DNA of 59,435 nucleotides from Chitinophaga pinensis. GTDB lineage: Bacteria > Bacteroidota > Bacteroidia > NS11-12g > UBA9320. Position numbers and translations under genes: made by a program. Location of the stretch: contig CAMDGU010000012.1 of NCBI GenBank assembly GCA_945897885.1, forward strand, positions 1-59,435, given 5' to 3'. Shown here in pieces: positions 17,366 through 26,629 of this stretch (position 1 is its first letter; every line of letters begins with the position of its first letter). The notes under the pieces are model-generated. The model did not search any database. It saw nothing but the letters and a program-made list of their open reading frames with translations, and was not told where the DNA came from.

Positions 17366-18079
17366 TTAGGTCAATTGGTTTTTGTATAACTGAATGGTGT
17401 TGTGGAGTCCCAGATACAAGCTATCACAAATCAAAGCATGACCAATAGAAACCTCTAAAAGATTAGGAATATTTTGTTTGAAATATTTAAGGTTTTCTAA
17501 ACTTAAATCATGGCCGGCATTAATTCCAATACCCAGTTCATTGGCGATTTTTGAAGCTTTTACATAATCTAAAATTGCTTCTTCCTTGTTTATTGAATAA
17601 TGCCTGGCATAATGTTCGGTATAAAATTCAATTCTATCGGTTCCTGTTTCTTTTGCACCATGCACTAGTTCTGCTATTGGGTCTAAAAAAATAGAAGTTC
17701 TGATTCCTTTTTCATGAAACCTTGAAATGACGTTTGTTAAAAAATCTTTTTGTTTTACTGTATCCCACCCGGCATTACTTGTAATGGCATCAGGTGCATC
17801 GGGTACCAAGGTTACTTGTTCTGGTTTTACTTTTAACACCAAATCAATGAAATCTTGAGTTGGATTTCCTTCAATGTTAAACTCGGTAAATACCACATAC
17901 CGCAATTTTGTAACATCCTCATATCGGATATGTCTTTCATCGGGGCGGGGATGCACTGTTATGCCTTCGGCTCCAAAATGCTGGCAATCGATGGCTACTT
18001 TTATCACATCCGGATTATTACCACCACGGGCATTACGAATGGTAGCTATTTTATTTATATTTACGCTGAGTTTGGTCAT
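17366..18079 (-). CDS. pdxJ: Pyridoxine 5'-phosphate synthase
   Basis: PdxJ condenses 1-deoxyxylulose 5-phosphate with 3-amino-2-oxopropyl phosphate to make pyridoxine 5'-phosphate in the DXP-dependent vitamin B6 pathway. The 237-residue length fits the family. Recognised motifs are [33 protein letters not shown] (phosphate and substrate loop), TLVPDAPD, the [12 protein letters not shown] glutamate region, [12 protein letters not shown] and [11 protein letters not shown]. It follows the helix-hairpin-helix/barrel gene by 18 bp. A TAATTTTG box 13 bases before its ATG could give it its own promoter. Confidence 0.97.
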   Translation of the reverse strand: MTKLSVNINKIATIRNARGGNNPDVIKVAIDCQHFGAEGITVHPRPDERHIRYEDVTKLRYVVFTEFNIEGNPTQDFIDLVLKVKPEQVTLVPDAPDAITSNAGWDTVKQKDFLTNVISRFHEKGIRTSIFLDPIAELVHGAKETGTDRIEFYTEHYARHYSINKEEAILDYVKASKIANELGIGINAGHDLSLENLKYFKQNIPNLLEVSIGHALICDSLYLGLHNTIQLYKNQLT

Positions 18080-18097
18080 TGTATTGGGTAGGCAAAA

Positions 18098-20149
18098 TTA
18101 GTTAAAGCCATAGCTTATCAATAGATTTATTTCATGCAATTTGTTTGCATTAATTAAGGAGTATCCGCTACCGATGGTTTTTCTATCATAATAATTGGTA
18201 AAAGCATAGCGGCATTGAATTATCAGGTCTTTGAAATGGTATTTACCAAGGAAATAAAATTTTGTTCCTGAGCCACTGAAACCCGGCACCGACCATGAAT
18301 AAAGCACATCATTTTCAACAGCATAAATGCGCGCATTATAATCACTCACATTAAAAAAAGCAATGCGACTGGTAATGGAAATAGGTGAACGGAATTTTCG
18401 GTAAATGAAATCGGTGTAAACTAAATTTCCGGATTCAATATTGCCATGGGGTGTTATATACTTTGAAAATTCGAGCCGAGCTTTAAAATTAATGGTTGGC
18501 AATATTATAAACTCGGTATGTATTCTGAAATTTGTTTTTTCATACCAGTTTAGCGTATTAAAATTTTCAGATTCCAAATTGATTAGTTCTTGCTTGGTTC
18601 GTAATCGTAAATAAAAAAGCGAGGTTTTTCCAGGTTTGTAATTTAGTTCGGTAAGATAATCAATTCCTTTACCTTGGCCATCGGTGCTAAAACTATACCA
18701 AGGTAATTTATAGGCATCCAAAAAACCTGAAAAGGTTAATTTTTTTGAAAAATTACAAGTTAACCCGACATATGTGCCACGTTCATTATTCGGATTTGAG
18801 TTTTCTGAAAAGGCGTTGGTATTATACCAAATAAACTGCTTTGAGTAATATCTGTTAGCAATTACCAAATCTATAGCTTTGCCAATACTTATATAAGCTC
18901 CGGCAATATAGCCGTTTGATTTATTTGTGCCCGCAGTAGCTTCACCAAAAAGGTTTATATTTTTTAAATAGTAATTGAAATTGAGGCCTGTTTTATAAAA
19001 GTTTGTACCTGAAAAATAGTAACGGTTATAAATTTTATCATCCAATTGCATCGGTTTGTCATAGGCATTAAAAATTGCTGTTAAGCCCAAGGACAAATTT
19101 TTTCCTTGGTATGTAAAGTTTTGTCCCGCCAAAGTTTTTGTTATGTTTTTTTCTTTACTTATCTCAAGTTTTGTACGATGAAAGCCTTCTGTAGCAAAGG
19201 ATGTTGAAATAGTTTCAAAGCCATTTTCGGTAGCAATGGTATCTATGTTTCCATCAATTTTATTCCTCGAAATAAATGTGGTTGATTCAAATTTTTTAAA
19301 ACCCAGTGTAATTCCTCCACCTCTTAAAAATTCGTTTTCATTAAAAGCCCGGTAGGGCCTTAAGCCAATATTAGGGCGCTTTACATTCATTACCAATGCC
19401 GATTTACCAAATCCCAAACCGCTGGCAATGGTAAGTCCCTGGCCAAATGAAGCCTGAAAATCACCTAACGCAATTTTTTTAACAAAACCTTTTTTGCTTA
19501 TAAAAAAATGTGCTGAATAATAATCAAATCCTAAGTGGTTGCTACGGGTAAAAAAATCTTCTCCTTCATCCTTTTCAGCATTAAAGCCATACAACAATGA
19601 ATTATTGTAATTGGCTTTAAATCGAATTTGATAGCGATACGGTGAGCCTGGAAAATATAAGTTTGAATCGGCCGTCAGGGCTTCAAATCCTTTGCTTATG
19701 GGCCTTGAGCTAGAGAACAAACCTATCAAATCTTTATCTGATTTTTTAAAGTATTGCCCCATTTGTTTAAATTCAAAGTTTGTTTCAGAAATAGTGACAA
19801 GAGGAATTAAAAGCTTTAAAATTTCGTTGGTAATTTCATCGATGGTTTGAAGTTCCAAAGTTGAAACAAAATCTCCATATTCCATTCTATGCTTAATGAT
19901 GGCTCTAGCCTGAAAAGGAGTAAGAAAATTTAAAGACAACAATTCAAACGGTGTCACTTTGTTTAGATTTATTTTATTTGTTGAACTATAATTTACTTGA
20001 TCAATCAAATCATTATAGTCAACGGCTTGGTCTGTATTCTCAAGATATTTCTCAAGTTTTTTTAATTGCTCTTCATCTGATTGTGCTTTGGCCAAGTAGG
20101 GGAATTGCCAAAAAAGCAATAAAACTAAAAAAAGTTTAAATTTTTTCAT
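18098..20149 (-). CDS. ComEA-like helix-hairpin-helix protein fused to an outer-membrane barrel
   Basis: 683 residues from the ATG at 20149, which follows repeated-strand gene 20136-20972 with a 14-bp overlap and gives a good signal peptide (MKKFKLFLVLLLFWQFPYLA, then KAQ). Residues about 58-118 form a helix-hairpin-helix domain (KINLNKVTPFELLSLNFLTP, FQARAIIKHRMEYGDFVST) of the ComEA type that binds DNA non-specifically. The remaining ~560 residues look like an outer-membrane beta-barrel with many aromatic strand ends. This fusion recurs in Bacteroidota, to my knowledge without a known function; a role in DNA uptake or surface DNA binding is a guess. Confidence 0.8.
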   Translation of the reverse strand: MKKFKLFLVLLLFWQFPYLAKAQSDEEQLKKLEKYLENTDQAVDYNDLIDQVNYSSTNKINLNKVTPFELLSLNFLTPFQARAIIKHRMEYGDFVSTLELQTIDEITNEILKLLIPLVTISETNFEFKQMGQYFKKSDKDLIGLFSSSRPISKGFEALTADSNLYFPGSPYRYQIRFKANYNNSLLYGFNAEKDEGEDFFTRSNHLGFDYYSAHFFISKKGFVKKIALGDFQASFGQGLTIASGLGFGKSALVMNVKRPNIGLRPYRAFNENEFLRGGGITLGFKKFESTTFISRNKIDGNIDTIATENGFETISTSFATEGFHRTKLEISKEKNITKTLAGQNFTYQGKNLSLGLTAIFNAYDKPMQLDDKIYNRYYFSGTNFYKTGLNFNYYLKNINLFGEATAGTNKSNGYIAGAYISIGKAIDLVIANRYYSKQFIWYNTNAFSENSNPNNERGTYVGLTCNFSKKLTFSGFLDAYKLPWYSFSTDGQGKGIDYLTELNYKPGKTSLFYLRLRTKQELINLESENFNTLNWYEKTNFRIHTEFIILPTINFKARLEFSKYITPHGNIESGNLVYTDFIYRKFRSPISITSRIAFFNVSDYNARIYAVENDVLYSWSVPGFSGSGTKFYFLGKYHFKDLIIQCRYAFTNYYDRKTIGSGYSLINANKLHEINLLISYGFN

Positions 20150-20972
20150 CTTTTGCAATACCGGGTGAAAAGGTAATAGCTCCGGCCGAAATAGCATTTA
20201 AGTATGGATGCATTGCAAAAGCTAAATTTACTGTGATATCTTTTGTTTTATAATTTATGCCAAAGCTTGGATTTGCCGGTTTGTTGAATACTCCCGCCTT
20301 GATAGTAAGGTTTTTTGTAGCTTGATAATTAACCCCAACTTTTAAATTTCCTTTACCGTTCATTATTTGGTTCCACTCCGCCATAAGTATAATTTTTGAA
20401 CTGGATTTATAAAAAAATGAGGTGTTGGTTATAAATGGTAATCGTTCATCATTGTAATTGGAAATCGAAACTCTGGCAGGATTTATAACTTGCAATGCAA
20501 AATCAAAATTTGAATTGAAAGAGCTGTAGATAGCAGCTTCAAAATTAAGTAAATGTTTTACTGGGTAATTCTCTTTGGGTAATTGCAATCGCAAGTAATC
20601 CAAACTAATCCCACCTCCAAAATTGGAGCTGAATTTTTTGGCCACTGATAATTTTAATAATCCTTCATTATAATGTTGATTGCCAAAAAAGCTGTAACCT
20701 AATCCTAATACCTGTGTTTTGCTTACTTTGTAATTAGCTGCAAGGCAAGCATGATTCAGCCCTTCAACAAAATACTGCGATTGAAACCCTAAGGAAATAG
20801 AATTTTGTTTTGCAAAAGCCAAACTCCCTTGATGATTGTATGCCGAAAATGGATCGGATTTAAAAGAAGAAATAGTTCCAAGGCTCAAAGATACTGCACC
20901 CTGTGACGAGGGAAATATGGTGGCTTTGCAGTTAAAAGCACAAAAAAGCAATATCAATAAGGGCTTATTCAA
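20136..20972 (-). CDS. Outer-membrane beta-barrel protein
   Basis: 278 residues. The start is a TTG at 20972; the next upstream in-frame codons run into a stop, and no ATG is available before the signal peptide NKPLLILLFCAFNCKATIF. The sequence is strand-rich (SISLGFQSQYFVEGL, NLKVGVNYQATKNLTIKAG) and ends in a repetitive barrel pattern similar to PorV/PorQ-type small porins. The N-terminal GAVSLSLGTISSFKSDPFSA resembles the conserved start of such proteins. It overlaps the helix-hairpin-helix gene by 14 bp, so the two are probably translated together and may form one envelope complex. Confidence 0.7.
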   Translation of the reverse strand: MNKPLLILLFCAFNCKATIFPSSQGAVSLSLGTISSFKSDPFSAYNHQGSLAFAKQNSISLGFQSQYFVEGLNHACLAANYKVSKTQVLGLGYSFFGNQHYNEGLLKLSVAKKFSSNFGGGISLDYLRLQLPKENYPVKHLLNFEAAIYSSFNSNFDFALQVINPARVSISNYNDERLPFITNTSFFYKSSSKIILMAEWNQIMNGKGNLKVGVNYQATKNLTIKAGVFNKPANPSFGINYKTKDITVNLAFAMHPYLNAISAGAITFSPGIAKDEKI

Positions 20973-21036
20973 GGCTAAATCTTATGCAAGAAACAAAAAG
21001 ATTTTGAAAAATTAAAGGAAATTTAGGTTGTAATAT

Positions 21037-21369
21037 TTACAAACCTTCTCTTATTTCTACCAAAAATTGCCTTACTTTTTTTAATGAAGCCAATATTTCC
21101 ATATTTTTTTCAGTTGGCTGGCGGCGCGATTTTAATTTTTCTTTTGCACCTTGAAGCGTGTGTCCTTGTTCTTTGGTAAGAAAATGAATGAGTTTAATGG
21201 TTTCAATATCAGCTTTGGTATATAGCCGGTTCCCTTTTTTATTTTTTTTAGGGGCTAAAACATCAAATTCTTTTTCCCAAAAACGCAACAAAGAAGGAGC
21301 TAAATTCATCATGGTTGTAACATCGCCCATGCTGTAATATAATTTTTCAACAGCTTCGTTTTCCTCCAT
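21037..21369 (-). CDS. MerR-family transcriptional regulator
   Basis: 110 residues. An N-terminal winged helix of the MerR type (YYSMGDVTTMMNLAPSLLRF, WEKEFDVLAPKKNKKGNRLY) is followed by TKADIETIKLIHFLTKEQGH and a short C-terminal helix. No effector-binding domain or metal-binding cysteines are present, so it is a short MerR that probably responds to no metal. Its ATG overlaps the stop of the M23 peptidase gene (TAATG), which indicates coupled translation. This peptidase/MerR pair beside alaS is a usual Bacteroidota arrangement. Confidence 0.9.
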   Translation of the reverse strand: MEENEAVEKLYYSMGDVTTMMNLAPSLLRFWEKEFDVLAPKKNKKGNRLYTKADIETIKLIHFLTKEQGHTLQGAKEKLKSRRQPTEKNMEILASLKKVRQFLVEIREGL

Positions 21370-22340
21370 TAGTCAAACGACTGATTATGGGCATTAGATA
21401 ATTTTAAGATAGCCTCGTATTGTTCAGGACTTAAATCGCTATAATAATAGTTGGCAGGATTTACAGGGTCATTATTTTTCAATACTTCGTAATGCAAGTG
21501 CGGACCGGTACTTTTTCCGGTATTACCCACATAGCCTATTACTTGACCACGAGTAACTTTTTGACCGCGTTTTACTTTGAATTTACTAAGGTGAGCATAG
21601 CGGGTTTTATATCCGTAGCCGTGGTTAACAATAATGCAATTGCCGTATCCCCATTGTTTTGACTCGGTAAGTTCAATAACACCATCTCCTGTTGTGGTTA
21701 CAGGAGTACCTACCGGAGAAGTAAAATCCATGCCGGCATGAAATTTTCCGGTGCGGTATATCGGGTCAATACGATGTCCAAATCCGGAAGCAACGCGTTT
21801 TAAATCTCTATTTGAAACCGGTTGGATGGCAGGAATACTCATCAGCATGGCATTTTTTGCTTTGGCCAATTTAGTAAGTTCATCGTAGGATTTACTTTGC
21901 ACGTACATCCTCCGGTTTATTTGGTCCAGCGACTCATGAAGCTTAACCAAAGTCTTTGAATTATCGAAATTTTTAAGGGTTTTGTAACGGTCGTTTCCTC
22001 CTATACCTGCATTGCGAACCGCCTCATCAATTGGCGCTGCCCCAAATATTTCACGGTATATTTTATCATCTCGTTCTTCAAGGCTGGCCATTACTTGTTC
22101 CACTTTTTTAGCCTTTTCATCCAATAGGTCAATTTGCATTTTGTATTGGGCAATTTCACGTTTTAATAATTTTTCTTTTGGAGAATCAAGAAAGCTATAG
22201 GCTAAGGAAAGGAAAATAAAACCGGCCACAACAGAGGCAGAAATAAAGCCAAATACGCGTAATAGTTTTACCCATGCACTCGTTTTAACGTGTACATATT
22301 GCAAATTGGTGGGGTCAAATCTATACTTGATTTTCTTCAA
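21369..22340 (-). CDS. M23-family peptidoglycan endopeptidase, membrane anchored
   Basis: 323 residues. A single N-terminal membrane segment (about 27-50, VFGFISASVVAGFIFLSLAY) is followed by a coiled coil (about 58-95, LLKREIAQYKMQIDLLDEKA) and the LytM/M23 domain (about 185-310). Zinc ligands are seen in HAGMDFTSP and HLHYEV, with RYAHLSKF in between. It cuts peptide cross-links of peptidoglycan or activates amidases during division or growth. The zinc ligands are intact, so it is probably an active enzyme. It overlaps the MerR gene by one base. Confidence 0.93.
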   Translation of the reverse strand: MKKIKYRFDPTNLQYVHVKTSAWVKLLRVFGFISASVVAGFIFLSLAYSFLDSPKEKLLKREIAQYKMQIDLLDEKAKKVEQVMASLEERDDKIYREIFGAAPIDEAVRNAGIGGNDRYKTLKNFDNSKTLVKLHESLDQINRRMYVQSKSYDELTKLAKAKNAMLMSIPAIQPVSNRDLKRVASGFGHRIDPIYRTGKFHAGMDFTSPVGTPVTTTGDGVIELTESKQWGYGNCIIVNHGYGYKTRYAHLSKFKVKRGQKVTRGQVIGYVGNTGKSTGPHLHYEVLKNNDPVNPANYYYSDLSPEQYEAILKLSNAHNQSFD

Positions 22341-22564
22341 CTATATTGGGTTTTGGTGTAATTTTGCGCTTTATGATTTAAAGCTTGGCGAAAATAAGTT
22401 TTTTGGCCAAAAACACAAAATTTAAATTGATGAAATGCCCAAAATTACCTATCTCAGAATCAAGGATGAGGCAAATGAGCATTCCATCTGACCCTAAAAT
22501 AAAAGATAGAAAATTACAAATCGAAGATTCGATAATACACTAAATATAGATATAAAATTATCAT
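22341..22564. other. Divergent intergenic region between M23 gene and alaS
   Basis: 224 bp of AT-rich sequence between two divergent genes. It should hold both promoters, but I see no clear TTTG/TAnnTTTG pair and no T-box-like fold upstream of alaS. Confidence 0.4.
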
Positions 22565-25189
22565 ATGAACTCCACCGAAATAAGACAAAAATTTTTAGAT
22601 TTTTTTGAGTCAAAAGGCCATAAAATAGTCTCTTCAGCACCCATTGTTGTAAAAAATGATCCAACCTTAATGTTTACCAATGCTGGCATGAACCAATTTA
22701 AGGATTATTTTTTGGGAAATAAAATAGCGACTGAAAAGCGGGTGGCAAATACTCAAAAATGTTTGAGGGTTTCGGGCAAACACAATGACCTTGAGGAAGT
22801 AGGTGTTGATACATACCACCACACCATGTTTGAGATGCTGGGCAACTGGAGTTTTGGTGATTATTTTAAAAAAGAGGCTATTGAATGGGCATGGGAACTG
22901 CTTACTGAAGTTTACCAATTGGATAAAAACCGATTGTATGTAACGGTTTTTGAAGGCAGTAGGGAGGATAATTTAGAATTTGATACCGAATCCTATGATT
23001 ATTGGGAAAAGTATATTGACAAAGACCGAATTTTAAGGGGAAATAAAAAGGACAACTTCTGGGAAATGGGGGATACCGGACCTTGCGGGCCTTGTAGCGA
23101 AATTCACTATGACCTGCGACCCGATATAGAACGCTTTGAAGTAGATGGAAAAACATTGGTAAACAACGATCACCCGCAGGTAATTGAAATTTGGAATAAT
23201 GTGTTTATGCAATTCAACCGTAAAGCTGATGGTAGCCTTGAAAATTTGCCAGATAAACACGTAGATACCGGAATGGGTTTTGAGCGATTGGTTAGAGCAA
23301 TTAATGGTAAAAACTCAAATTACGATACCGATATATTTTTGGATACAATTAATGAACTGGAGCTTATTTCAGGTAAAAATTATGGAGAAACCGAAAAAAC
23401 AGATATAGCCTTTCGGGTAATAGCTGACCATATTCGTGCCATAAGTTTTACAATTGCCGATGGACAATTACCTTCCAATAACGGAGCAGGGTATGTTATC
23501 CGCAGAATTTTAAGACGTGCCATCCGTTATGGTTACAGTACTTTATGGTTTAAACAGGCTGAGATTTATAAATTGGTAATGCCTTTGGCTACAAAATTTG
23601 AAAAGGTTTTTCCTGAATTGTATGAGCAAAGAGAGTTTGTGAGTAAGGTTATTTTGGAGGAGGAGAAAACGTTTTTAAGCACCTTATCAAAAGGTTTGGA
23701 AATATTGCACGGACTTTTTGAAAAAGAAATTAATAAAGTAATACCTGGAAATCATGCCTTTGAATTGTATGATACCTTTGGTTTCCCAATTGATTTAACA
23801 AAATTAATTGCTTCTGAAAATGGATTTACAGTGGATGAAAAAGGCTTTGAAGCAGAACTTTTAAAACAAAAAACCCGGAGCCGCAAGGATGCCGAAAAAA
23901 CAACCGGAGACTGGAACGTATTAAAAGAAGACGATGACCAACAATTTATAGGGTATGATTTTACAGAAGCTACTCTAAAAATTTGTCGCTACCGCATGGT
24001 TAATGCCAAAGGGAAAGATAACTATCAGGCGGTGTTTTCCATTACCCCTTTTTATGCCGAAAGTGGCGGACAGGTTGGCGATACCGGTATTTTAATAGGT
24101 TTGGACAATGATGAAAAAATAAAGGTTTTGGACACCACCAAAGAAAATAATTTAATCATTCATTCCCTAGAAAAACTTCCGGCAAACCTTACTCAAAAAT
24201 TTGAAGCAAAAGTGGATACATCACGTCGACAAGATATTACCAAAAATCATTCGGCTACCCATTTGCTTCATGCGGCTTTAAAAGAAATTTTAGGAAATCA
24301 CATTGCTCAAAAAGGTTCGCTGGTGGAGCCCGAAAGATTGCGTTTCGATTTTTCGCATTTTGCCAAAATTAGCGATGATGAATTGTCTAAAATTTCAATA
24401 ATTGTTAAAAACAAGATTATAGAAAATATAGCCCTTGATGAAAAACGCGATGTGCCTATTGAAATAGCCAAAGGAATGGGAGCCACAGCTTTATTTGGTG
24501 AAAAATATGGGGATACCGTTCGTGTTATCATTTTTGACCAAAACTTTTCAATGGAATTGTGTGGCGGAACCCATGTAAAAAATACAGGCGAAATAGGTAA
24601 TTTGATTATTACAACCGAAACAGCTGTAGCTGCCGGAGTACGCCGTATTGAAGCCATCACAGGAGCTAAGGCTGATGAATATATTGCACAAAAATTAGAG
24701 GTTTTGGAATACGTGAAATCAGCTCTTTCTAATCCGGCCGATGTATTAAAAACCATTAATCAACTGGTAGCTGATAACCATGCCTTAAAAAAGCAATTGG
24801 AAACCTATGAAGTAGAAAAAACAGCCGGTTTGAAAACTGATTTGAAACAAAAAATTACAAATTCCAATGGTCTTAATTATTTAATACAAACGGTTGATAT
24901 TGCCAATGCCGATAGATTAAAAGATTTGTGTTTTCAATTGAAAAATGAGACCGAAAATCTGTTTGCAGTATTGGGGTGTGTTATAAATGACAAGCCTTTG
25001 CTATCCATTACTATTAGCGAAAACTTAGTAACCGAAAAGGGCTGGAATGCAGGCCAGCTCATTCGTGATTGGGCCAAAGAAATAGATGGCGGCGGAGGAG
25101 GTCAACCATTTTTTGCAACTGCCGGTGGTAAGAAAAAAGAGGGATTGAACGGGGCTTTAGAATTGGCGAGGAAGTTTGTGATTGCTTAA
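22565..25189 (+). CDS. alaS: Alanine--tRNA ligase
   Basis: 874 residues, full length. Class II catalytic core at the N-terminus (TEIRQKFLDFFESKGHKIV, MFTNAGMNQFKDYFLG, then the HNDLEEVGVDTYHHTMFEM motif 1/2 region and DTGMGFERLV). The editing domain has HSATHLLHAALK and the Cys in MELCGGTHVKNTGEIG, both zinc ligands that clear mischarged Ser/Gly-tRNA. A C-terminal DHHA1-type domain ends with GGGGGQPFFATAGG. It charges tRNA-Ala. It is divergent from the M23 peptidase gene, and a terminator-like hairpin follows at 25281. Confidence 0.98.
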   Translation: MNSTEIRQKFLDFFESKGHKIVSSAPIVVKNDPTLMFTNAGMNQFKDYFLGNKIATEKRVANTQKCLRVSGKHNDLEEVGVDTYHHTMFEMLGNWSFGDYFKKEAIEWAWELLTEVYQLDKNRLYVTVFEGSREDNLEFDTESYDYWEKYIDKDRILRGNKKDNFWEMGDTGPCGPCSEIHYDLRPDIERFEVDGKTLVNNDHPQVIEIWNNVFMQFNRKADGSLENLPDKHVDTGMGFERLVRAINGKNSNYDTDIFLDTINELELISGKNYGETEKTDIAFRVIADHIRAISFTIADGQLPSNNGAGYVIRRILRRAIRYGYSTLWFKQAEIYKLVMPLATKFEKVFPELYEQREFVSKVILEEEKTFLSTLSKGLEILHGLFEKEINKVIPGNHAFELYDTFGFPIDLTKLIASENGFTVDEKGFEAELLKQKTRSRKDAEKTTGDWNVLKEDDDQQFIGYDFTEATLKICRYRMVNAKGKDNYQAVFSITPFYAESGGQVGDTGILIGLDNDEKIKVLDTTKENNLIIHSLEKLPANLTQKFEAKVDTSRRQDITKNHSATHLLHAALKEILGNHIAQKGSLVEPERLRFDFSHFAKISDDELSKISIIVKNKIIENIALDEKRDVPIEIAKGMGATALFGEKYGDTVRVIIFDQNFSMELCGGTHVKNTGEIGNLIITTETAVAAGVRRIEAITGAKADEYIAQKLEVLEYVKSALSNPADVLKTINQLVADNHALKKQLETYEVEKTAGLKTDLKQKITNSNGLNYLIQTVDIANADRLKDLCFQLKNETENLFAVLGCVINDKPLLSITISENLVTEKGWNAGQLIRDWAKEIDGGGGGQPFFATAGGKKKEGLNGALELARKFVIA

Positions 25190-25278
25190 AATTAAACCCT
25201 TCAGGTTTGAGTTTTAAAAACCAATGAAATCTTTAGATACTTAAGGCACTATAATAGAAGCCATAGATAATTTTAATA

Positions 25279-25306
25279 AAAAAGCCTGCAATGCCGGGCT
25301 TTATTT
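25279..25306 (+). terminator. Terminator after alaS
   Basis: AAAGCC (25281-25286) pairs with GGCTTT (25297-25302), extended by an A run before and TTATTTT after. The inner stem is short and imperfect. Confidence 0.6.
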
Positions 25307-25340
25307 TAAGGTTGTTAGGGTGAGCCAAAATTAAGTTTAT

Positions 25341-25626
25341 GTGCAAGGAAGTTTTGATTTTGCATATCATGAAAATGTGTATATGGATTTTGGAGAATTG
25401 CTCTTTACCTCTCTATCCGAAAAAGATGAGTGGCCTGATACCTGGAATGAAGATCAATTGGAATTTTTAATAAACAGCGAAGCTCAAGCAATATTAATTA
25501 ATAATGAAATTGACTATGATGACGATGATATTTTTTTTTGGTTTCCAATTTAATTCCGAACCCAAAAGTTATCTTGAAACAGGCGTTATAGTTTGCCGTA
25601 AAATTGATATTTGGTGGGGAGGATAG
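25341..25626 (+). pseudogene. Small acidic protein gene with a frameshift in a poly-T tract
   Basis: From a GTG at 25341 the frame runs 70 codons and stops at 25551-25553 just after a run of nine T (25531-25539). If one T is removed, translation continues for about 28 coding-like residues (FFGFQFNSEPKSYLETGVIV, CRKIDIWWGG) to a TAG at 25624-25626, for a protein of about 94 residues. The acidic stretch DYDDDDIFF leads straight into it. I do not recognise a family. The shift may be a real mutation, a phase-variable tract or a sequencing error. It lies after the alaS terminator. Confidence 0.55.
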
Positions 25627-25767
25627 CTCTTGATTTAAAGCAAAAGCATTAAAAAAATGGAGAAATAAGTTTTTAAGGTTTCTTTACAACCCTAAGCTGC
25701 GAATTATGGAATAATTATTATAATCTGATGCATTTTAAAGCTCATATCATGCTTTTGTAAAATTTTG

Positions 25768-25798
25768 TTTGGGAATTTTTAAAAATCAATTACTTTCG
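25768..25798 (+). promoter_or_regulatory. Candidate promoter of the universal stress protein gene
   Basis: TTTG (25768-25771), 19-bp spacer, TACTTTCG (25791-25798), one mismatch to TAnnTTTG. The ATG is 20 bases further on. Confidence 0.45.
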
Positions 25799-25818
25799 AA
25801 GTATAAATATGTAAAAGT

Positions 25819-26628
25819 ATGGACTATAAATTCAAGAAAATTTTGATTGGTTTTGACAATTCCCGTGCATCGGAAGTAGCTTTGGAAAAAGCCCTTCAAA
25901 CATGCAAAGCATTTGGTTCCGACCTTTATGTTGTAAACGTAAAAACCCCAAAATCTACTCAGGCAGATTATAGTGCCATTGTAAATGAAAAAGCTATTCC
26001 TTTTGGTGTAAAAATTCATTATTTGGAACGCCGTGGAACTGTTAGCAAAGAAATAGCCGGCGCCGAACGAGATTTGGGAGCCGATTTGATTTTTATGGGT
26101 GCTCATGGAAAAAAAGGATTTCAACCCTATTGGATAGGTAGTAATGCCGGAAGGGTGGTTAGTGCCTCTTCATGTCCGGTAATTACGGTTCAGGAAGATG
26201 CGGCCAATATGAGTTTTAAAGATATTATTTTGCCTTTAGATGATAGCATGGAAACTCGCCAAAAAGTTCCTTATGCCGTAGTTTTGTCAAAAGGATTTAA
26301 TGCCACCATTCATATTTTAGCTGTTAGCAAGGATAAAGAAGAAGATACCAAAAGACGTTTGGTAGCCTATACGCATCAAACTGAAACATACTTTGATGAA
26401 CGAAATGTGCCTTACACCGTTGAATTGCGACAAGGAAATAATGTGCCACAAACCTGTATTGATTATGCTATTGAGAAAAAAGCAGGACTAATAATGATGA
26501 TGACCGGAACAGAAAGTGGAGGCTGGTTTATGGGAACCTATGCACAACAGCTTATCAATCATTCAACTACTCCAATTTGTGCCATCCATAGCCGCGATAT
26601 GCTATTGGGCGGAGCAACTGGGTATTAA
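25819..26628 (+). CDS. Universal stress protein with two UspA domains
   Basis: 269 residues made of two UspA-type alpha/beta domains (about 1-140 and 141-269). The first carries the ATP-binding pattern GAHGKKGFQPYWIGS (G-x2-G-x9-G-S) and FDNSRASEVALEKAL; the second ends GTESGGWFMGTYAQQLINHS, where the G-x2-G-x9-G pattern is less complete. Such proteins act in the cytoplasm during starvation or stress, with exact roles unknown. It is convergent with the SDR gene, one base between stops. Confidence 0.92.
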   Translation: MDYKFKKILIGFDNSRASEVALEKALQTCKAFGSDLYVVNVKTPKSTQADYSAIVNEKAIPFGVKIHYLERRGTVSKEIAGAERDLGADLIFMGAHGKKGFQPYWIGSNAGRVVSASSCPVITVQEDAANMSFKDIILPLDDSMETRQKVPYAVVLSKGFNATIHILAVSKDKEEDTKRRLVAYTHQTETYFDERNVPYTVELRQGNNVPQTCIDYAIEKKAGLIMMMTGTESGGWFMGTYAQQLINHSTTPICAIHSRDMLLGGATGY

Positions 26629-26629
26629 A

